NCBI GenBank assembly: GCA_003452395.1
Contig: DMOI01000054.1
Span: forward strand, 98,641 to 130,589
Source: Clostridiales bacterium
Lineage (GTDB): Bacteria; Bacillota; Clostridia; Lachnospirales; UBA12420
DNA length: 31,949 nt
Reading direction: 5' to 3'
The notes under the pieces are model-generated. The model ran no database searches, had not been told where the DNA came from, and saw nothing but the letters and a program-made list of their open reading frames with translations. Below are positions 7,799-16,660 of this stretch, piece by piece. A program made the translations under genes and the position numbers. The first letter of the stretch is position 1. Each line of letters starts with the position of its first letter.

Positions 7799-10378
7799 TC
7801 ATTTCCCACAACAATATTTATACTTTTTCCCGCTACCACATGGGCACATATCATTTCTTCCTATATTATCTTCTGCTCTATTTACTTTTGGTTTTTTCTT
7901 CACTTCTTCTCCACTATCTCCATGAGATGCTACTGCGTCTTTAGCAACTTGTTCTCTTTCTAGTGGTTTTTGCATTTGGACATTATAGAGTCCGCGAACA
8001 GTATCTTTCTGTATTTCTTCTTGCATATCTTCAAACATTTCAAATCCTAAACGTTGATACTCCATAACTGGATCCCTTTGTGCATAGCCTTGTAATCCTA
8101 TTCCTTGCTTCATTTGTTCCATATTATCTATATGATCCATCCATTTTTGGTCTACTACTCTGAGGAGTATTATCCTCTCTGCTTCTCTCATATGTTCTTC
8201 TGTCAATTCTTTTTCTTTTGTTTCATAGAGTTTTAAAGCTACTTCTTTTATTTTTGTTTCTAATAAATCTTTATCTAAATTTTGTTTTTCATCCTCTGTA
8301 AAATCAATTTTACCTATAGGTATTATTGAACCTATATATTCTCTAAGACCTGCCAAATCCCACTCTTCTACATTTTTATTAGTCGTAGTGTATATATTTA
8401 TTGCCTGCTCAATTATACGGTTTATTATTCTTAGTATATCTCCTTTTAAATTTTCATTATTTAGCACCTTATTTCTTTCTGTGTATATGAGTTCTCTTTG
8501 GTCGTTCATAACTCTATCATAATCCATAAGTCTTTTGCGAATAGCAAAGTTTCTACTTTCCACTTTCTTTTGAGCCTTTTCAATAGTAGAAGTTAACATT
8601 CCATGCTCAATAGCCATATCGTCTGGCATTTTCAAAGTGTTTAGTATTGTTAACATCTTATCAGAACCAAATAATCTCATTATTTCATCTTCAAGTGAAA
8701 TATAAAATCTTGATTCCCCAATGTCTCCTTGACGACCTGAACGTCCTCTTAACTGATTATCTATACGTCTTGCTTCATGTCTTTCTGTACCTATAATTTT
8801 AAGTCCACCTACCGCTGGTACATCTTCCCCTAGCTTTATATCAGTACCACGTCCTGCCATATTGGTAGCAATGGTTACTGCATTTTTTTGTCCTGCAAGT
8901 GCAACTATTTCTGCTTCTTTTTCATGATATTTTGCATTAAGCACTTGATGTGGTACACCTCGCTTTTTAAGCAAAGAGCTTATTTCTTCTGAACTATCTA
9001 TCGTTATCGTACCCACGAGTACTGGTTGACCTTTTTTATACGCTACTTCTATTTCGTTTATAATAGCTTCTATTTTTCCCTTTTTATTTTTATAAACTTG
9101 ATCTGCTAAATCTATTCTTGCAAGCGGCATATTTGTAGGTATTACAATAACATCTAACGAATATATTTCTCTAAACTCTTCTTCTTCTGTTAGTGCGGTA
9201 CCTGTCATACCAGACTTTTTATCATACTTATTAAAGTAGCTTTGGAACGTAATAGTAGCGAGAGTTTTGCTCTCTCTCATTACTTCAACGCCTTCTTTAG
9301 CTTCTATTGCTTGATGCAAACCATCAGAATAACGTCTACCTGACATAAGTCTACCGGTAAACTCGTCTACTATTATGATTTGACCATCCTTCACTATATA
9401 ATCTTCTTCAATATGCATAAGATTATGGGCTCTTAGAGCTATATTTATATGATGCTGTATTTCTACATTTTCTGGATCAGCCAGATTTTCAACTTTGAAG
9501 AATTTTTCTGATTTTTCTATACCTTGTGCTGTTAAAGTAGCATGGCTAGTCTTTTCATCAACTACAAAGTCACCATCTTCTTCTACTATCGTTCTCATTA
9601 ACATGCTTATATTATCCTGTGGCTTCACAATGCTACCTTTTACTAGTCCTCTTACAAAAAAATCTGCAACCTTATAAAGCTGAGTAGATTTAGCACTTTG
9701 ACCAGATATTATAAGAGGTGTACGTGCTTCGTCTATAAGAACTGAGTCAACCTCATCTATAACAGCATAATGAAGATGTCTTTGAACTTTATCATGTTCA
9801 TATATAGCCATATTATCTCTTAAGTAATCAAAACCGTATTCATTGTTTGTTCCATATGTTATATCCGCAGCATATGCTGCTTTTCTCTCATCATGACTCA
9901 TATCTGTAAGTATAGTACCTATAGACATACCTAAAAAATTATAAATTGGTGCCATTAACTCTCCATGTAGTTTTGCTAAATAATCATTTACGGTTACAAG
10001 GTGTACACCACGACCCGTAAGTGCATTAAGATAAAGTGGCAAAGCTGCCGTTAACGTTTTACCTTCTCCTGTCTTCATTTCTGATATTCTACCTTGATGA
10101 AGAACTATACCCCCAATAAGTTGTACTCTAAAATGCTCCTCTCCTGTTGTTCTTCTAGCTGCCTCACGAACTGTAGCGAAAGCCTCAACTAGTATATCAT
10201 CTAGTAGCACTCCATCGGTAAGTCTCTTTTTAAATTCTTCTGTCTTGGCTGAGAGTTCAGAATCAGATAATTTCATCATCTGGGGTCTTAAATCCTCAAT
10301 ATCATTTACTAAATATTCTATTTTTTTTATTTCTCTTTCACTATGAGAACCAAATATTTTCTCTAAAACCTTTTTCAT
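7799..10378 (-). CDS. secA: Preprotein translocase ATPase SecA
   Basis: 859 aa. SecA pushes unfolded preproteins through SecYEG. The Walker A motif MKTGEGKT is at 101-108, followed by LVTVNDYLA. The DEAD-type VIDEVDSVLIDEARTPL and the helicase motif ATNMAGRGTDIKLG are present. The C-terminal tail has the zinc-binding CPCGSGKKYKYCC motif used to bind SecB or lipids, joined by a short variable linker. I place the start at the ATG at 10378 after AGAGAGG; a GTG two codons earlier also fits the frame. The secA-prfB order is common in Firmicutes and the short gap suggests co-transcription. Confidence 0.98.
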   Translation of the reverse strand: MKKVLEKIFGSHSEREIKKIEYLVNDIEDLRPQMMKLSDSELSAKTEEFKKRLTDGVLLDDILVEAFATVREAARRTTGEEHFRVQLIGGIVLHQGRISEMKTGEGKTLTAALPLYLNALTGRGVHLVTVNDYLAKLHGELMAPIYNFLGMSIGTILTDMSHDERKAAYAADITYGTNNEYGFDYLRDNMAIYEHDKVQRHLHYAVIDEVDSVLIDEARTPLIISGQSAKSTQLYKVADFFVRGLVKGSIVKPQDNISMLMRTIVEEDGDFVVDEKTSHATLTAQGIEKSEKFFKVENLADPENVEIQHHINIALRAHNLMHIEEDYIVKDGQIIIVDEFTGRLMSGRRYSDGLHQAIEAKEGVEVMRESKTLATITFQSYFNKYDKKSGMTGTALTEEEEFREIYSLDVIVIPTNMPLARIDLADQVYKNKKGKIEAIINEIEVAYKKGQPVLVGTITIDSSEEISSLLKKRGVPHQVLNAKYHEKEAEIVALAGQKNAVTIATNMAGRGTDIKLGEDVPAVGGLKIIGTERHEARRIDNQLRGRSGRQGDIGESRFYISLEDEIMRLFGSDKMLTILNTLKMPDDMAIEHGMLTSTIEKAQKKVESRNFAIRKRLMDYDRVMNDQRELIYTERNKVLNNENLKGDILRIINRIIEQAINIYTTTNKNVEEWDLAGLREYIGSIIPIGKIDFTEDEKQNLDKDLLETKIKEVALKLYETKEKELTEEHMREAERIILLRVVDQKWMDHIDNMEQMKQGIGLQGYAQRDPVMEYQRLGFEMFEDMQEEIQKDTVRGLYNVQMQKPLEREQVAKDAVASHGDSGEEVKKKPKVNRAEDNIGRNDMCPCGSGKKYKYCCGK

Positions 10379-10491
10379 ATGCACAATCCTCTCTTATATA
10401 AATTATTAACTCGCAATTAGTTTATTTTAACATATTTTGTTAAAATTTGAAATAGTTTATATCAAAAAACTTTAAAACTTGCTCGCAAACC

Positions 10492-11163
10492 TTATTCATT
10501 TAAATCTATAGGCCTTTCCCATTCCGCATTTTGTTCTTTTAAACCGTTTCTAAATTCCGGATTAATATTATAGCTTACTAATTTAAATGTATCTAATATT
10601 GTTATTAAAATAAATGCTATAGGAACTATATTGTTAAATATTGCCTTTTTTAAACTAATACACTGAATCTTAGCGATTACTTTTGTATTTAAAATTATGT
10701 AATAAATTATTAAGATAGTATGGCTAACAGAAATAAATATATCAAAATTTAAAGAAGTGTCAACATCGCTTGCAAACATTCCTGTGAAAATGTTTTTTAG
10801 AATTAAAATCACTATTTCAAAGATTGCAATAGGTATAATCATATATGTTTGAGCTATTACCATTTGTTTAAAGCTCGCTTTTCCACCTACCATATAACCT
10901 ATTACAATTATCATTGTTGTATATAAAAGAATATATGAGGTAATGACTACGTTCCACATTATCCATTCAAATAGCATCATCGCATATCCTAATCCGCTAG
11001 ATAGCAACCTGTCATATTTAGCATAATCGTTACTAATGTGATTAATTAAAAGTATTAGTGCTGCAAAAAACACAATAAATAACAATCTACTATTTATTTT
11101 TTTATTTACTTTAGTATATATCACATCTTGTGGATTGTAAAATAATCTTAGAACATCTTTCAT
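10492..11163 (-). CDS. Yip1-like integral membrane protein
   Basis: 223 aa with about five hydrophobic segments (near 25-45, 60-85, 88-105, 118-140 and 165-205). The N-terminus MKDVLRLFYNPQDVIY, a soluble arm followed by a helix bundle, resembles the Yip1 domain family, but the match is only by pattern. No catalytic residues stand out. The start at 11163 follows AAGGAGTGATGGT; the longer frame begins in that site. It is 24 nt downstream of the chemoreceptor and probably in the same transcript. Its function is unknown; a role near the chemoreceptor would be speculation. Confidence 0.65.
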   Translation of the reverse strand: MKDVLRLFYNPQDVIYTKVNKKINSRLLFIVFFAALILLINHISNDYAKYDRLLSSGLGYAMMLFEWIMWNVVITSYILLYTTMIIVIGYMVGGKASFKQMVIAQTYMIIPIAIFEIVILILKNIFTGMFASDVDTSLNFDIFISVSHTILIIYYIILNTKVIAKIQCISLKKAIFNNIVPIAFILITILDTFKLVSYNINPEFRNGLKEQNAEWERPIDLNE

Positions 11164-11187
11164 ACCATCACTCCTTAAAAACACTAT

Positions 11188-12912
11188 TTATATTTTATAC
11201 CTACTAATATGTATCATTAGGTCTTTCGCCACATCATTTATATTGTTAGTAAGCTCTGTTAGGTTTTCAATTAATGCCATTTGTTCTTCTGTAGATGCAT
11301 TTATTTCTTGTGTTCTTTCAAGTGACATTTTTACCGCAATTGAGATGTTATTAATACACTTCACTGCTTCATCTTTCTTTTGTTCTATATATTTCACTCT
11401 ATCATTTAATACATTAACATTATCAATCACCTGTCTTGAAGACTCATTCATCTCCCCAAATACTTCCATGGCCCTTCCTAAATATGAATCAGATACCGTA
11501 AATGTACTTTGCGCCTTATCCATAGTACTATTTGTATTTTCTATTTCATTAATTATATCCTGAATTATTTCATTTATGTCTTCTGTAGATTTTCCAGATT
11601 GTTCTGCAAGTTTTCTTACCTCATCGGCAACAACTGCAAATCCCCTACCTTGCTCTCCTGCCCTTGCCGCTTCAATATTCGCGTTAAGTGCAAGTAAGTT
11701 TGTTTGCTCCGCTATATTTTTTATTGTTTCTACTATTTGGCTTATGTGTTTTGACTTATCCGCAAGATTGTTAATTTTTTCAGCAACATTTTTGTTTGCA
11801 TGCTTGTTTTCCTTAAATTTTTCGGTCAACTCATGTATTGCTATTTCACCAAACTCATTTTTTTCTTTTAAATTACCTGCATATTTATTAGTTTCTTTTA
11901 TATTTGCGTTTATTTTCTCTATTTCATTTGATAAAGATCCAATTATATTTACACTTTTATCTGCCTCTTCTGTTTGAATTCCCATCGTCTTTACAATGTT
12001 CTGGGTCTCCACAGCTATCTGTTCACTAGCAAGACTTATATCGTTTGAACTACTATTTAAATGATTAACATTGTCTTCAAGATTTTTCCCGCTGTTTTGC
12101 ATCTTTATTATTATATCTTTATTATTATTCTTCATAACATTACAATTATCAGCTAATATCTTAAGCTCACCGTTTTCCTTAACTATAATATCATCAACTG
12201 TTAAATCAAAACTTGCAACTCGCTCAACATTACGCGTTAACTTTATAATTACACTTGACAGTTTCTTTGATATAACAAGGCCTCCAATAATTGAAACAAT
12301 TATTGTTAGTATTATGCAAATCAAAAAAAGTTTTTTATAATCTTGTAAAGTTTGGTATTCGCTTTCGCAATTATAATCTACCGCTATTACTCCAACTACC
12401 GTACCGCCTACATCTTTTATAGGTTGATAAACTGAATATACAATTCCATATTCAGTTTCGGCCATACTTGCATCCTCAATTTCTGAGCCTTTATATATCT
12501 TTTCTAGTATATCTATATCCTCTTCCACTTCATCACCTATAGCTGATCTTTCTTCACTATCAATCATACCATCGACTACATATTCAAATTGCCCATCTGA
12601 TACTTTTCTCATTGAATATAAAAAATATGCATTTCCAAATGTCCTTATAGAGTCTAGTTTCTCTACCATATCTGTATATGCTACTTTTTCCTCGTCATCT
12701 ACGTTTTTTATTGCTTTAAAATTTTCAACATCTATGACTTTTGTTGCTGCATTTAAAATATTTTGAGCATTAGATTTAAGGCGTTCCTCTATCATGTTTT
12801 GGGTTGTAAAATAATAAGTAAGTGAATTAATAACTGCCACACCAAAAACAAATACAAACACCAATGAAGTAATTTTAACTGCCAATCTTTCTGTTAGTTT
12901 TACATTGTTCAT
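11188..12912 (-). CDS. Methyl-accepting chemotaxis protein, Cache-type sensor
   Basis: 574 aa chemoreceptor. Membrane helices lie at about 13-35 and 195-215. The extracellular part between them carries a Cache-like fold signature (GIVYSVYQPIKDVGGTVVGV), which in this class binds small ligands. A HAMP-like region follows. The cytoplasmic signalling domain has the highly conserved hairpin tip EQTNLLALNANIEAARAGEQ (402-421), which contacts CheA and CheW. The ATG follows GGGGGAG. It lies downstream of a putative glycoside hydrolase. The ligand cannot be guessed. No che genes are in the window, so it must act with a chemosensory array encoded elsewhere. Confidence 0.95.
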   Translation of the reverse strand: MNNVKLTERLAVKITSLVFVFVFGVAVINSLTYYFTTQNMIEERLKSNAQNILNAATKVIDVENFKAIKNVDDEEKVAYTDMVEKLDSIRTFGNAYFLYSMRKVSDGQFEYVVDGMIDSEERSAIGDEVEEDIDILEKIYKGSEIEDASMAETEYGIVYSVYQPIKDVGGTVVGVIAVDYNCESEYQTLQDYKKLFLICIILTIIVSIIGGLVISKKLSSVIIKLTRNVERVASFDLTVDDIIVKENGELKILADNCNVMKNNNKDIIIKMQNSGKNLEDNVNHLNSSSNDISLASEQIAVETQNIVKTMGIQTEEADKSVNIIGSLSNEIEKINANIKETNKYAGNLKEKNEFGEIAIHELTEKFKENKHANKNVAEKINNLADKSKHISQIVETIKNIAEQTNLLALNANIEAARAGEQGRGFAVVADEVRKLAEQSGKSTEDINEIIQDIINEIENTNSTMDKAQSTFTVSDSYLGRAMEVFGEMNESSRQVIDNVNVLNDRVKYIEQKKDEAVKCINNISIAVKMSLERTQEINASTEEQMALIENLTELTNNINDVAKDLMIHISRYKI

Positions 12913-12933
12913 TTTACTACTCCCCCTTATACT

Positions 12934-12961
12934 CTCTCCCCTGACTTATCATTACGGAGAG
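12934..12961. repeat. Inverted repeat in the MCP leader
   Basis: CTCTCC / GGAGAG with a 16-nt spacer, 20-50 nt upstream of the chemoreceptor ATG. The T run follows on the plus strand, where nothing is transcribed. On the minus strand it would form a hairpin just before the ribosome site, so a role in MCP expression is possible but unproven. Confidence 0.4.
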
Positions 12962-12977
12962 GATTTTTTTATTTCCC

Positions 12978-14204
12978 TTATTTGTCTAATCCATCTAAAG
13001 TATATTTGTTATTTGCATCCCATAAAATCCATTCTTCAAGATTTGCATCATAAACTGCTTTTTTCTGTTCACGTATTTGCTTTGCGGTATATTTTTGATA
13101 TGGCTTAACCCACGAAGCAGTAAAATCTTGTAACCATGGTCTTACTATTGCTTTATGTTCGCCTTTTTTTATTGCACTTAGCTTTGCTTCCGATGCCTGC
13201 ATGTATTTTAGTATTATGTCATAGGGTTGTAAATCTGGATATTTTACACCCATTGAGCCACTAGCAAAATGTGAAGGATAAACCATTGGACATATATAAT
13301 CTAAATGTTTTGACATCTCTACATAGTCTTGTCCAACTATCTTGGAATCAACAGTGCTATTTATAATAGTTCCATACACATCTGCTGAGACATATACTCC
13401 TTTAGTTTTAAGCTGCTTTACAGCATATTCTGTGAATTCTGATATTATATCTTGTTTAGTTTTTTCTTTAGCTAACTCTCCAAAATCAGCTTGTTCAATC
13501 CCAATTCCTGTAGAAAATCTTATATAATCAAACTGTATTTCTTCAAATCCAACATCTGCTGCATCTTTTGCTACATTTACAACATAATCCCAAATTTCTT
13601 TGTTATAAGGGTTTACCCAAGCTTCTGCCCTTCCACTAGAGGACTTCATTCTTAAAATAGAACCATCTTTATTTTTTATTGCGAGATCTGGTCTTTTATT
13701 TGCCAGATAAGGATCTTTAAAAACAACTATTCTAGCTATAGGATATATACCATTTTCTTTTAACTCTATAATTAATTTTCGCATATCTTTTATAGGTGCA
13801 TCTTTTATTGATCCTATTTCTTTTGCTAAAGGCACATTTGTGTCAAAGGAAATCATACCATCATCATTCTTTACGTTTAAAACAATTGTATTTAACTCTG
13901 TACTATTTATTATATCAATCCAGTATTTTCTCTTTGCTTTACTTGATAATGTCCACTCACTTAAAAATATGCCTTTTACTTTTACTGGTTTAGCATATTT
14001 TATATAATTTATTTCTGGTTGATTCTCGTATATTCCAAATTCATTTCCTAAAACAAGTTTCTCATCTGTTTTCACATTGCTTTTGAAATCGAATTCAAAT
14101 AAATTCTTGCCATTCTCTGTGCTAAAAAAATTTACAGTTGTAAAAACAGTCGTGGCAAGTATAAATATTATACATATATATTTCCAACTTCGCTTTAATG
14201 CCAA
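12978..14204 (-). CDS. Putative glycoside hydrolase (DUF4015 type), membrane anchored
   Basis: 408 aa. A single N-terminal hydrophobic segment (about 8-28) acts as signal or anchor. The rest reads as a TIM-barrel: KGIFLSEWTLSS, then TIVLNVKNDDG, YPIARIVVFKDPYLA, WVNPYNKEIWDYV, FEEIQFDYIRFST and LDYICPMVYPSHF. This order matches the DUF4015 putative glycosyl hydrolases. Aspartates in NVKNDDG and QFDYIRF are likely active-site residues by analogy. The substrate is not known and activity of the family is largely inferred. No ATG is available near the N-terminus; the TTG at 14204 after GGGG fits. It is 65 nt upstream of the chemoreceptor and may be co-transcribed with it. Confidence 0.85.
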   Translation of the reverse strand: MALKRSWKYICIIFILATTVFTTVNFFSTENGKNLFEFDFKSNVKTDEKLVLGNEFGIYENQPEINYIKYAKPVKVKGIFLSEWTLSSKAKRKYWIDIINSTELNTIVLNVKNDDGMISFDTNVPLAKEIGSIKDAPIKDMRKLIIELKENGIYPIARIVVFKDPYLANKRPDLAIKNKDGSILRMKSSSGRAEAWVNPYNKEIWDYVVNVAKDAADVGFEEIQFDYIRFSTGIGIEQADFGELAKEKTKQDIISEFTEYAVKQLKTKGVYVSADVYGTIINSTVDSKIVGQDYVEMSKHLDYICPMVYPSHFASGSMGVKYPDLQPYDIILKYMQASEAKLSAIKKGEHKAIVRPWLQDFTASWVKPYQKYTAKQIREQKKAVYDANLEEWILWDANNKYTLDGLDK

Positions 14205-14282
14205 AATATCCCAACCCCTTTATAATAATGCTTTATTTACTTTTTACAGTTTTATATTAATTTTTTTAAATTGCTTTCATCG

Positions 14283-14360
14283 TAGGTTAGTGGGGTTACA
14301 TTGGTTTAATACCAATTATATGATCCCCTCTAGCTCCCCCCTTGACAAGGGGAGAACCTA
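14283..14360. repeat. Structured intergenic repeat-like element (TAGGTT...AACCTA)
   Basis: Bounded by TAGGTT and AACCTA inverted ends. Inside are a hairpin TTGGT/ACCAA (14301-14315) and a GC-rich hairpin CCCCTT/AAGGGG (14338-14352) preceded by CCCCTCTAGCTCC. Its GC content stands out against the AT-rich surroundings. Elements of the form CTCCCC-TTGTCAAGGGG-GAGCTAGAGGGG are familiar to me as dispersed repeats in several bacterial phyla. No second copy is visible in this window. Confidence 0.5.
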
Positions 14361-14424
14361 AATATACTTCAATATGTTAACCTAAAAACGAGGAATTTGA
14401 CCCTATTATATAGACATTAAAAAT

Positions 14425-15549
14425 CTATTTATTACTCAACACTTTACTATATATTTCTACATGTTGCTTCACCATATTTTCAACTGAAAAATTCATTTTA
14501 GCATGTGTGTATAAATCTTCACCATATCTTATTGCCGTTTCTTCGTCGCTTAAAAGTTTTAAAATACATCCTGCGAATTGCTTATAGTTCCCACTTTCAA
14601 ACAATAAGCCTGTTTTTTCATTTTTTATAAGCTCTGGTATTCCACCAACTGCCGAAGAAATAGTAGCTTTCTTAAATCTAGCACCTTCAAGCAAAACATA
14701 CGTAAAACTCTCACTATGTGATGTTATATTATTTATGTCTATAACATTATAAAAAGAGTTCATATCTTTTATTTGCCCTAAAAATGTGATATTATTCTTT
14801 ATCCCCCGATTTTCTATTAATCTTTCTAATTCATCTTTCTGCCCACCTGTACCTGCAATAAGAAAATGTATATCTTGTCTACCCTTTAAAACTTCAGCTG
14901 CACCTTTTATAAAAACATCCAACCCCTTTACCGGATCGAATCTAGCAGCTATACCTACCCACTTTTTATCAATTTGCTCAATCAAATCATATTTCTCTGC
15001 AAAACTTTTTCTATCTATACAATCTAATTTTTCATTAAAATCAACACCGTTATAGATAGAAAAAATTTTGTTTTCTTTAAATCCTCTATCAACAAGCATA
15101 TTTTTATATTCTGGTGATACACCTATATAATAATCAAAAAACCTTAGTGAAATTGAATTAAGCCCTCTATATACATAGTATCTATACAGATTTCCACCTT
15201 CAAAATCTTTTCTATAATCGCTATGTACAGTTGTGATAAAAGGAACTTTTGTAAATGCCTTTGCAAAAAATGCAAAGCAATTGGCTCTTGCTCCATGACA
15301 ATGAACAATATCAAACCTTTCATTTCTAATGATATTCTTTATCTTCTTTACAACTGAAAAGTCGTATCTGTTTTTCTGATTTAAAAGTTCTACTGGAAGT
15401 CCATTTTTTTTAGCTTCATTATAAAAATCGCCCGCAAAAAAACATAGAATCTTCATATCTATCTCATTCTTTAATTCTTTTGTTAGTGTTATTAAATGAG
15501 TCTTTGCTCCTCCTGAATCTCCACCACTTATTATGTGTAATACTTTCAT
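14425..15549 (-). CDS. GT4-family glycosyltransferase
   Basis: 374 aa, soluble, with a GT-B fold. The N-terminal HIISGGDSGGAKTHLITL is the acceptor-side glycine loop. The C-terminal half has GIAARFDPVKGLDVFIKGA and SHSESFTYVLLEGA, the EX7E retaining-transferase motif that binds the nucleotide-sugar. It transfers a sugar to an unknown acceptor, likely a surface glycan or lipid-linked intermediate, because it sits with an acyltransferase and LCP gene. The ATG at 15549 uses GGAGAG, which lies inside the end of the acyltransferase gene, so the two are probably translationally coupled (4-nt gap). Confidence 0.93.
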   Translation of the reverse strand: MKVLHIISGGDSGGAKTHLITLTKELKNEIDMKILCFFAGDFYNEAKKNGLPVELLNQKNRYDFSVVKKIKNIIRNERFDIVHCHGARANCFAFFAKAFTKVPFITTVHSDYRKDFEGGNLYRYYVYRGLNSISLRFFDYYIGVSPEYKNMLVDRGFKENKIFSIYNGVDFNEKLDCIDRKSFAEKYDLIEQIDKKWVGIAARFDPVKGLDVFIKGAAEVLKGRQDIHFLIAGTGGQKDELERLIENRGIKNNITFLGQIKDMNSFYNVIDINNITSHSESFTYVLLEGARFKKATISSAVGGIPELIKNEKTGLLFESGNYKQFAGCILKLLSDEETAIRYGEDLYTHAKMNFSVENMVKQHVEIYSKVLSNK

Positions 15550-15553
15550 TTTC

Positions 15554-16087
15554 TCAACTCTCCAATCGAGATTTTATTTTTTTTGCTGGCACCCCTGCGA
15601 CAATGCTATATGATTCTACATCCTTTGTTACTACACAACCAGCAGCAAGTATTGATCCTTTTCCTATATTTACTCCTGGAAGTATTATAACCCTTGCACC
15701 AATCCATACATCGTCCGATATCATTACTTTTTTGGGTTCTAACTCACCTTGTTCTATCATTGGTACATTTGTATTATTAACATTATGGTTTTTAGTGTAT
15801 ATTATAACATCTGGACCCATCATTACATTTTTGCCTATCACAAGTGGACCCTGAACTCTCGCATTTATCCCAAGACCCGAATTATTGCCTAACTCTATAT
15901 CCTTACCATTACCAAAAAAGACACCATGTTCAATATTACAATTTTCACCTTGCCTAGCAAATATAACCTTGCAAAGTGCACGTCTTATTATACCCGCTCC
16001 AAACGAATAATAAGCATCCGAAGCTGGCAAATTCCTAGCTATACCATAATATAAAGATAACGCTATCATTCGTAACATAAATTTCAC
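15554..16087 (-). CDS. Hexapeptide-repeat acyltransferase (LbetaH)
   Basis: 177 aa. The central part has the hexapeptide repeats of a left-handed beta helix (for example IELGNNSGLGINARVQGPLV and ISDDVWIGARVIILPGVNIG). It ends with the closing motif typical of sugar O-acetyltransferases (AAGCVVTKDV, then IVAGVPAKKI). H115 region YTKNHN is the likely catalytic histidine area. The probable reaction is acetyl-CoA dependent acetylation of a sugar, here possibly the product of the adjacent glycosyltransferase; this is inference. The ATG follows TAGGTGAAATTT. A REP-like hairpin lies 14 nt upstream of the start. Confidence 0.93.
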   Translation of the reverse strand: MKFMLRMIALSLYYGIARNLPASDAYYSFGAGIIRRALCKVIFARQGENCNIEHGVFFGNGKDIELGNNSGLGINARVQGPLVIGKNVMMGPDVIIYTKNHNVNNTNVPMIEQGELEPKKVMISDDVWIGARVIILPGVNIGKGSILAAGCVVTKDVESYSIVAGVPAKKIKSRLES

Positions 16088-16100
16088 CTACTAGTTTTTT

Positions 16101-16133
16101 GGGGACAGTTCCTAGAAAGAAGGAACCGTCCCC
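16101..16133 (-). repeat. REP-like hairpin, GGGGACGG type
   Basis: GGGGACAGTTCCT and AGGAACCGTCCCC flank AGAAAGA-type loop sequence. On the minus strand the pair is complete with one G-U; on the plus strand it has an A-C mismatch, so the RNA-relevant strand is minus. GGGGACGG palindromes are known to me from REP elements mobilised by RAYT (Y1-type) transposases. No RAYT gene is in the window. Confidence 0.6.
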
Positions 16134-16151
16134 TTTAAATTCAACATTTTA

Positions 16152-16613
16152 CTAACGCTTAATTGTATATTCCCCTCTAACCATTATATACCCATCCGTA
16201 GTAAATTTAATTCCTCGCCCATCTTCTCTAGGTATTATTATTAAATGATTTAAAGGTACCTTTTTATCTTTTTTTATGTCCACTCCATCAGTTATATCTT
16301 GCAAACCATTTTCTATACCATCTTTTATGATTGTTATCGCCTTTGTTTCTCCACTTCTGACTATTATTTCCGTACCTTGTTTTCCTAAAATCTGTACATT
16401 CTTGTTTATCTTTAGTGGTTCATAAGTAAATTTAATTGTCCCATTATTACTACTCGGTATCTCCTTTTTTAGTTCGCTTATCTTACTATCAACATAGCTT
16501 TGTGTAACTATAGGATCCTGTTCACTTCCTGGATCTATACTCGCAGCAAACGCAGTTGTAGCTAATCCAATAAATAAAACCACAATCAAGTTAATAATAT
16601 TTTGTCTTTTCAT
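16152..16613 (-). CDS. Secreted small protein with SYVD segment
   Basis: 153 aa. Residues 1-23 are a signal peptide (LIVVLFIGLATTAFA). The mature part starts with a segment DPIVTQSYVDSKISELKKEI that looks like a short coiled coil, and continues with beta-rich sequence ending VPLNHLIIIPREDGRGIKFT and YIMVRGEYTI. I have seen this architecture as a conserved hypothetical in Clostridia but cannot name a domain. No catalytic residues or anchor are evident. It lies 47 nt downstream of the phosphodiester glycosidase gene and 64 nt upstream of the acyltransferase. An extracellular role in the wall or glycan cluster is inferred only from position. Confidence 0.75.
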   Translation of the reverse strand: MKRQNIINLIVVLFIGLATTAFAASIDPGSEQDPIVTQSYVDSKISELKKEIPSSNNGTIKFTYEPLKINKNVQILGKQGTEIIVRSGETKAITIIKDGIENGLQDITDGVDIKKDKKVPLNHLIIIPREDGRGIKFTTDGYIMVRGEYTIKR

Positions 16614-16660
16614 TAGATTTCATCTCCTCGTCTTTTTACCAACCATGCAAACTAAATAAA

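Noticed and set aside
12934..12961. Terminator after the putative glycoside hydrolase gene
   Set aside because: The T run is on the plus strand, so it does not end the minus-strand gene; I list it only as an inverted repeat.
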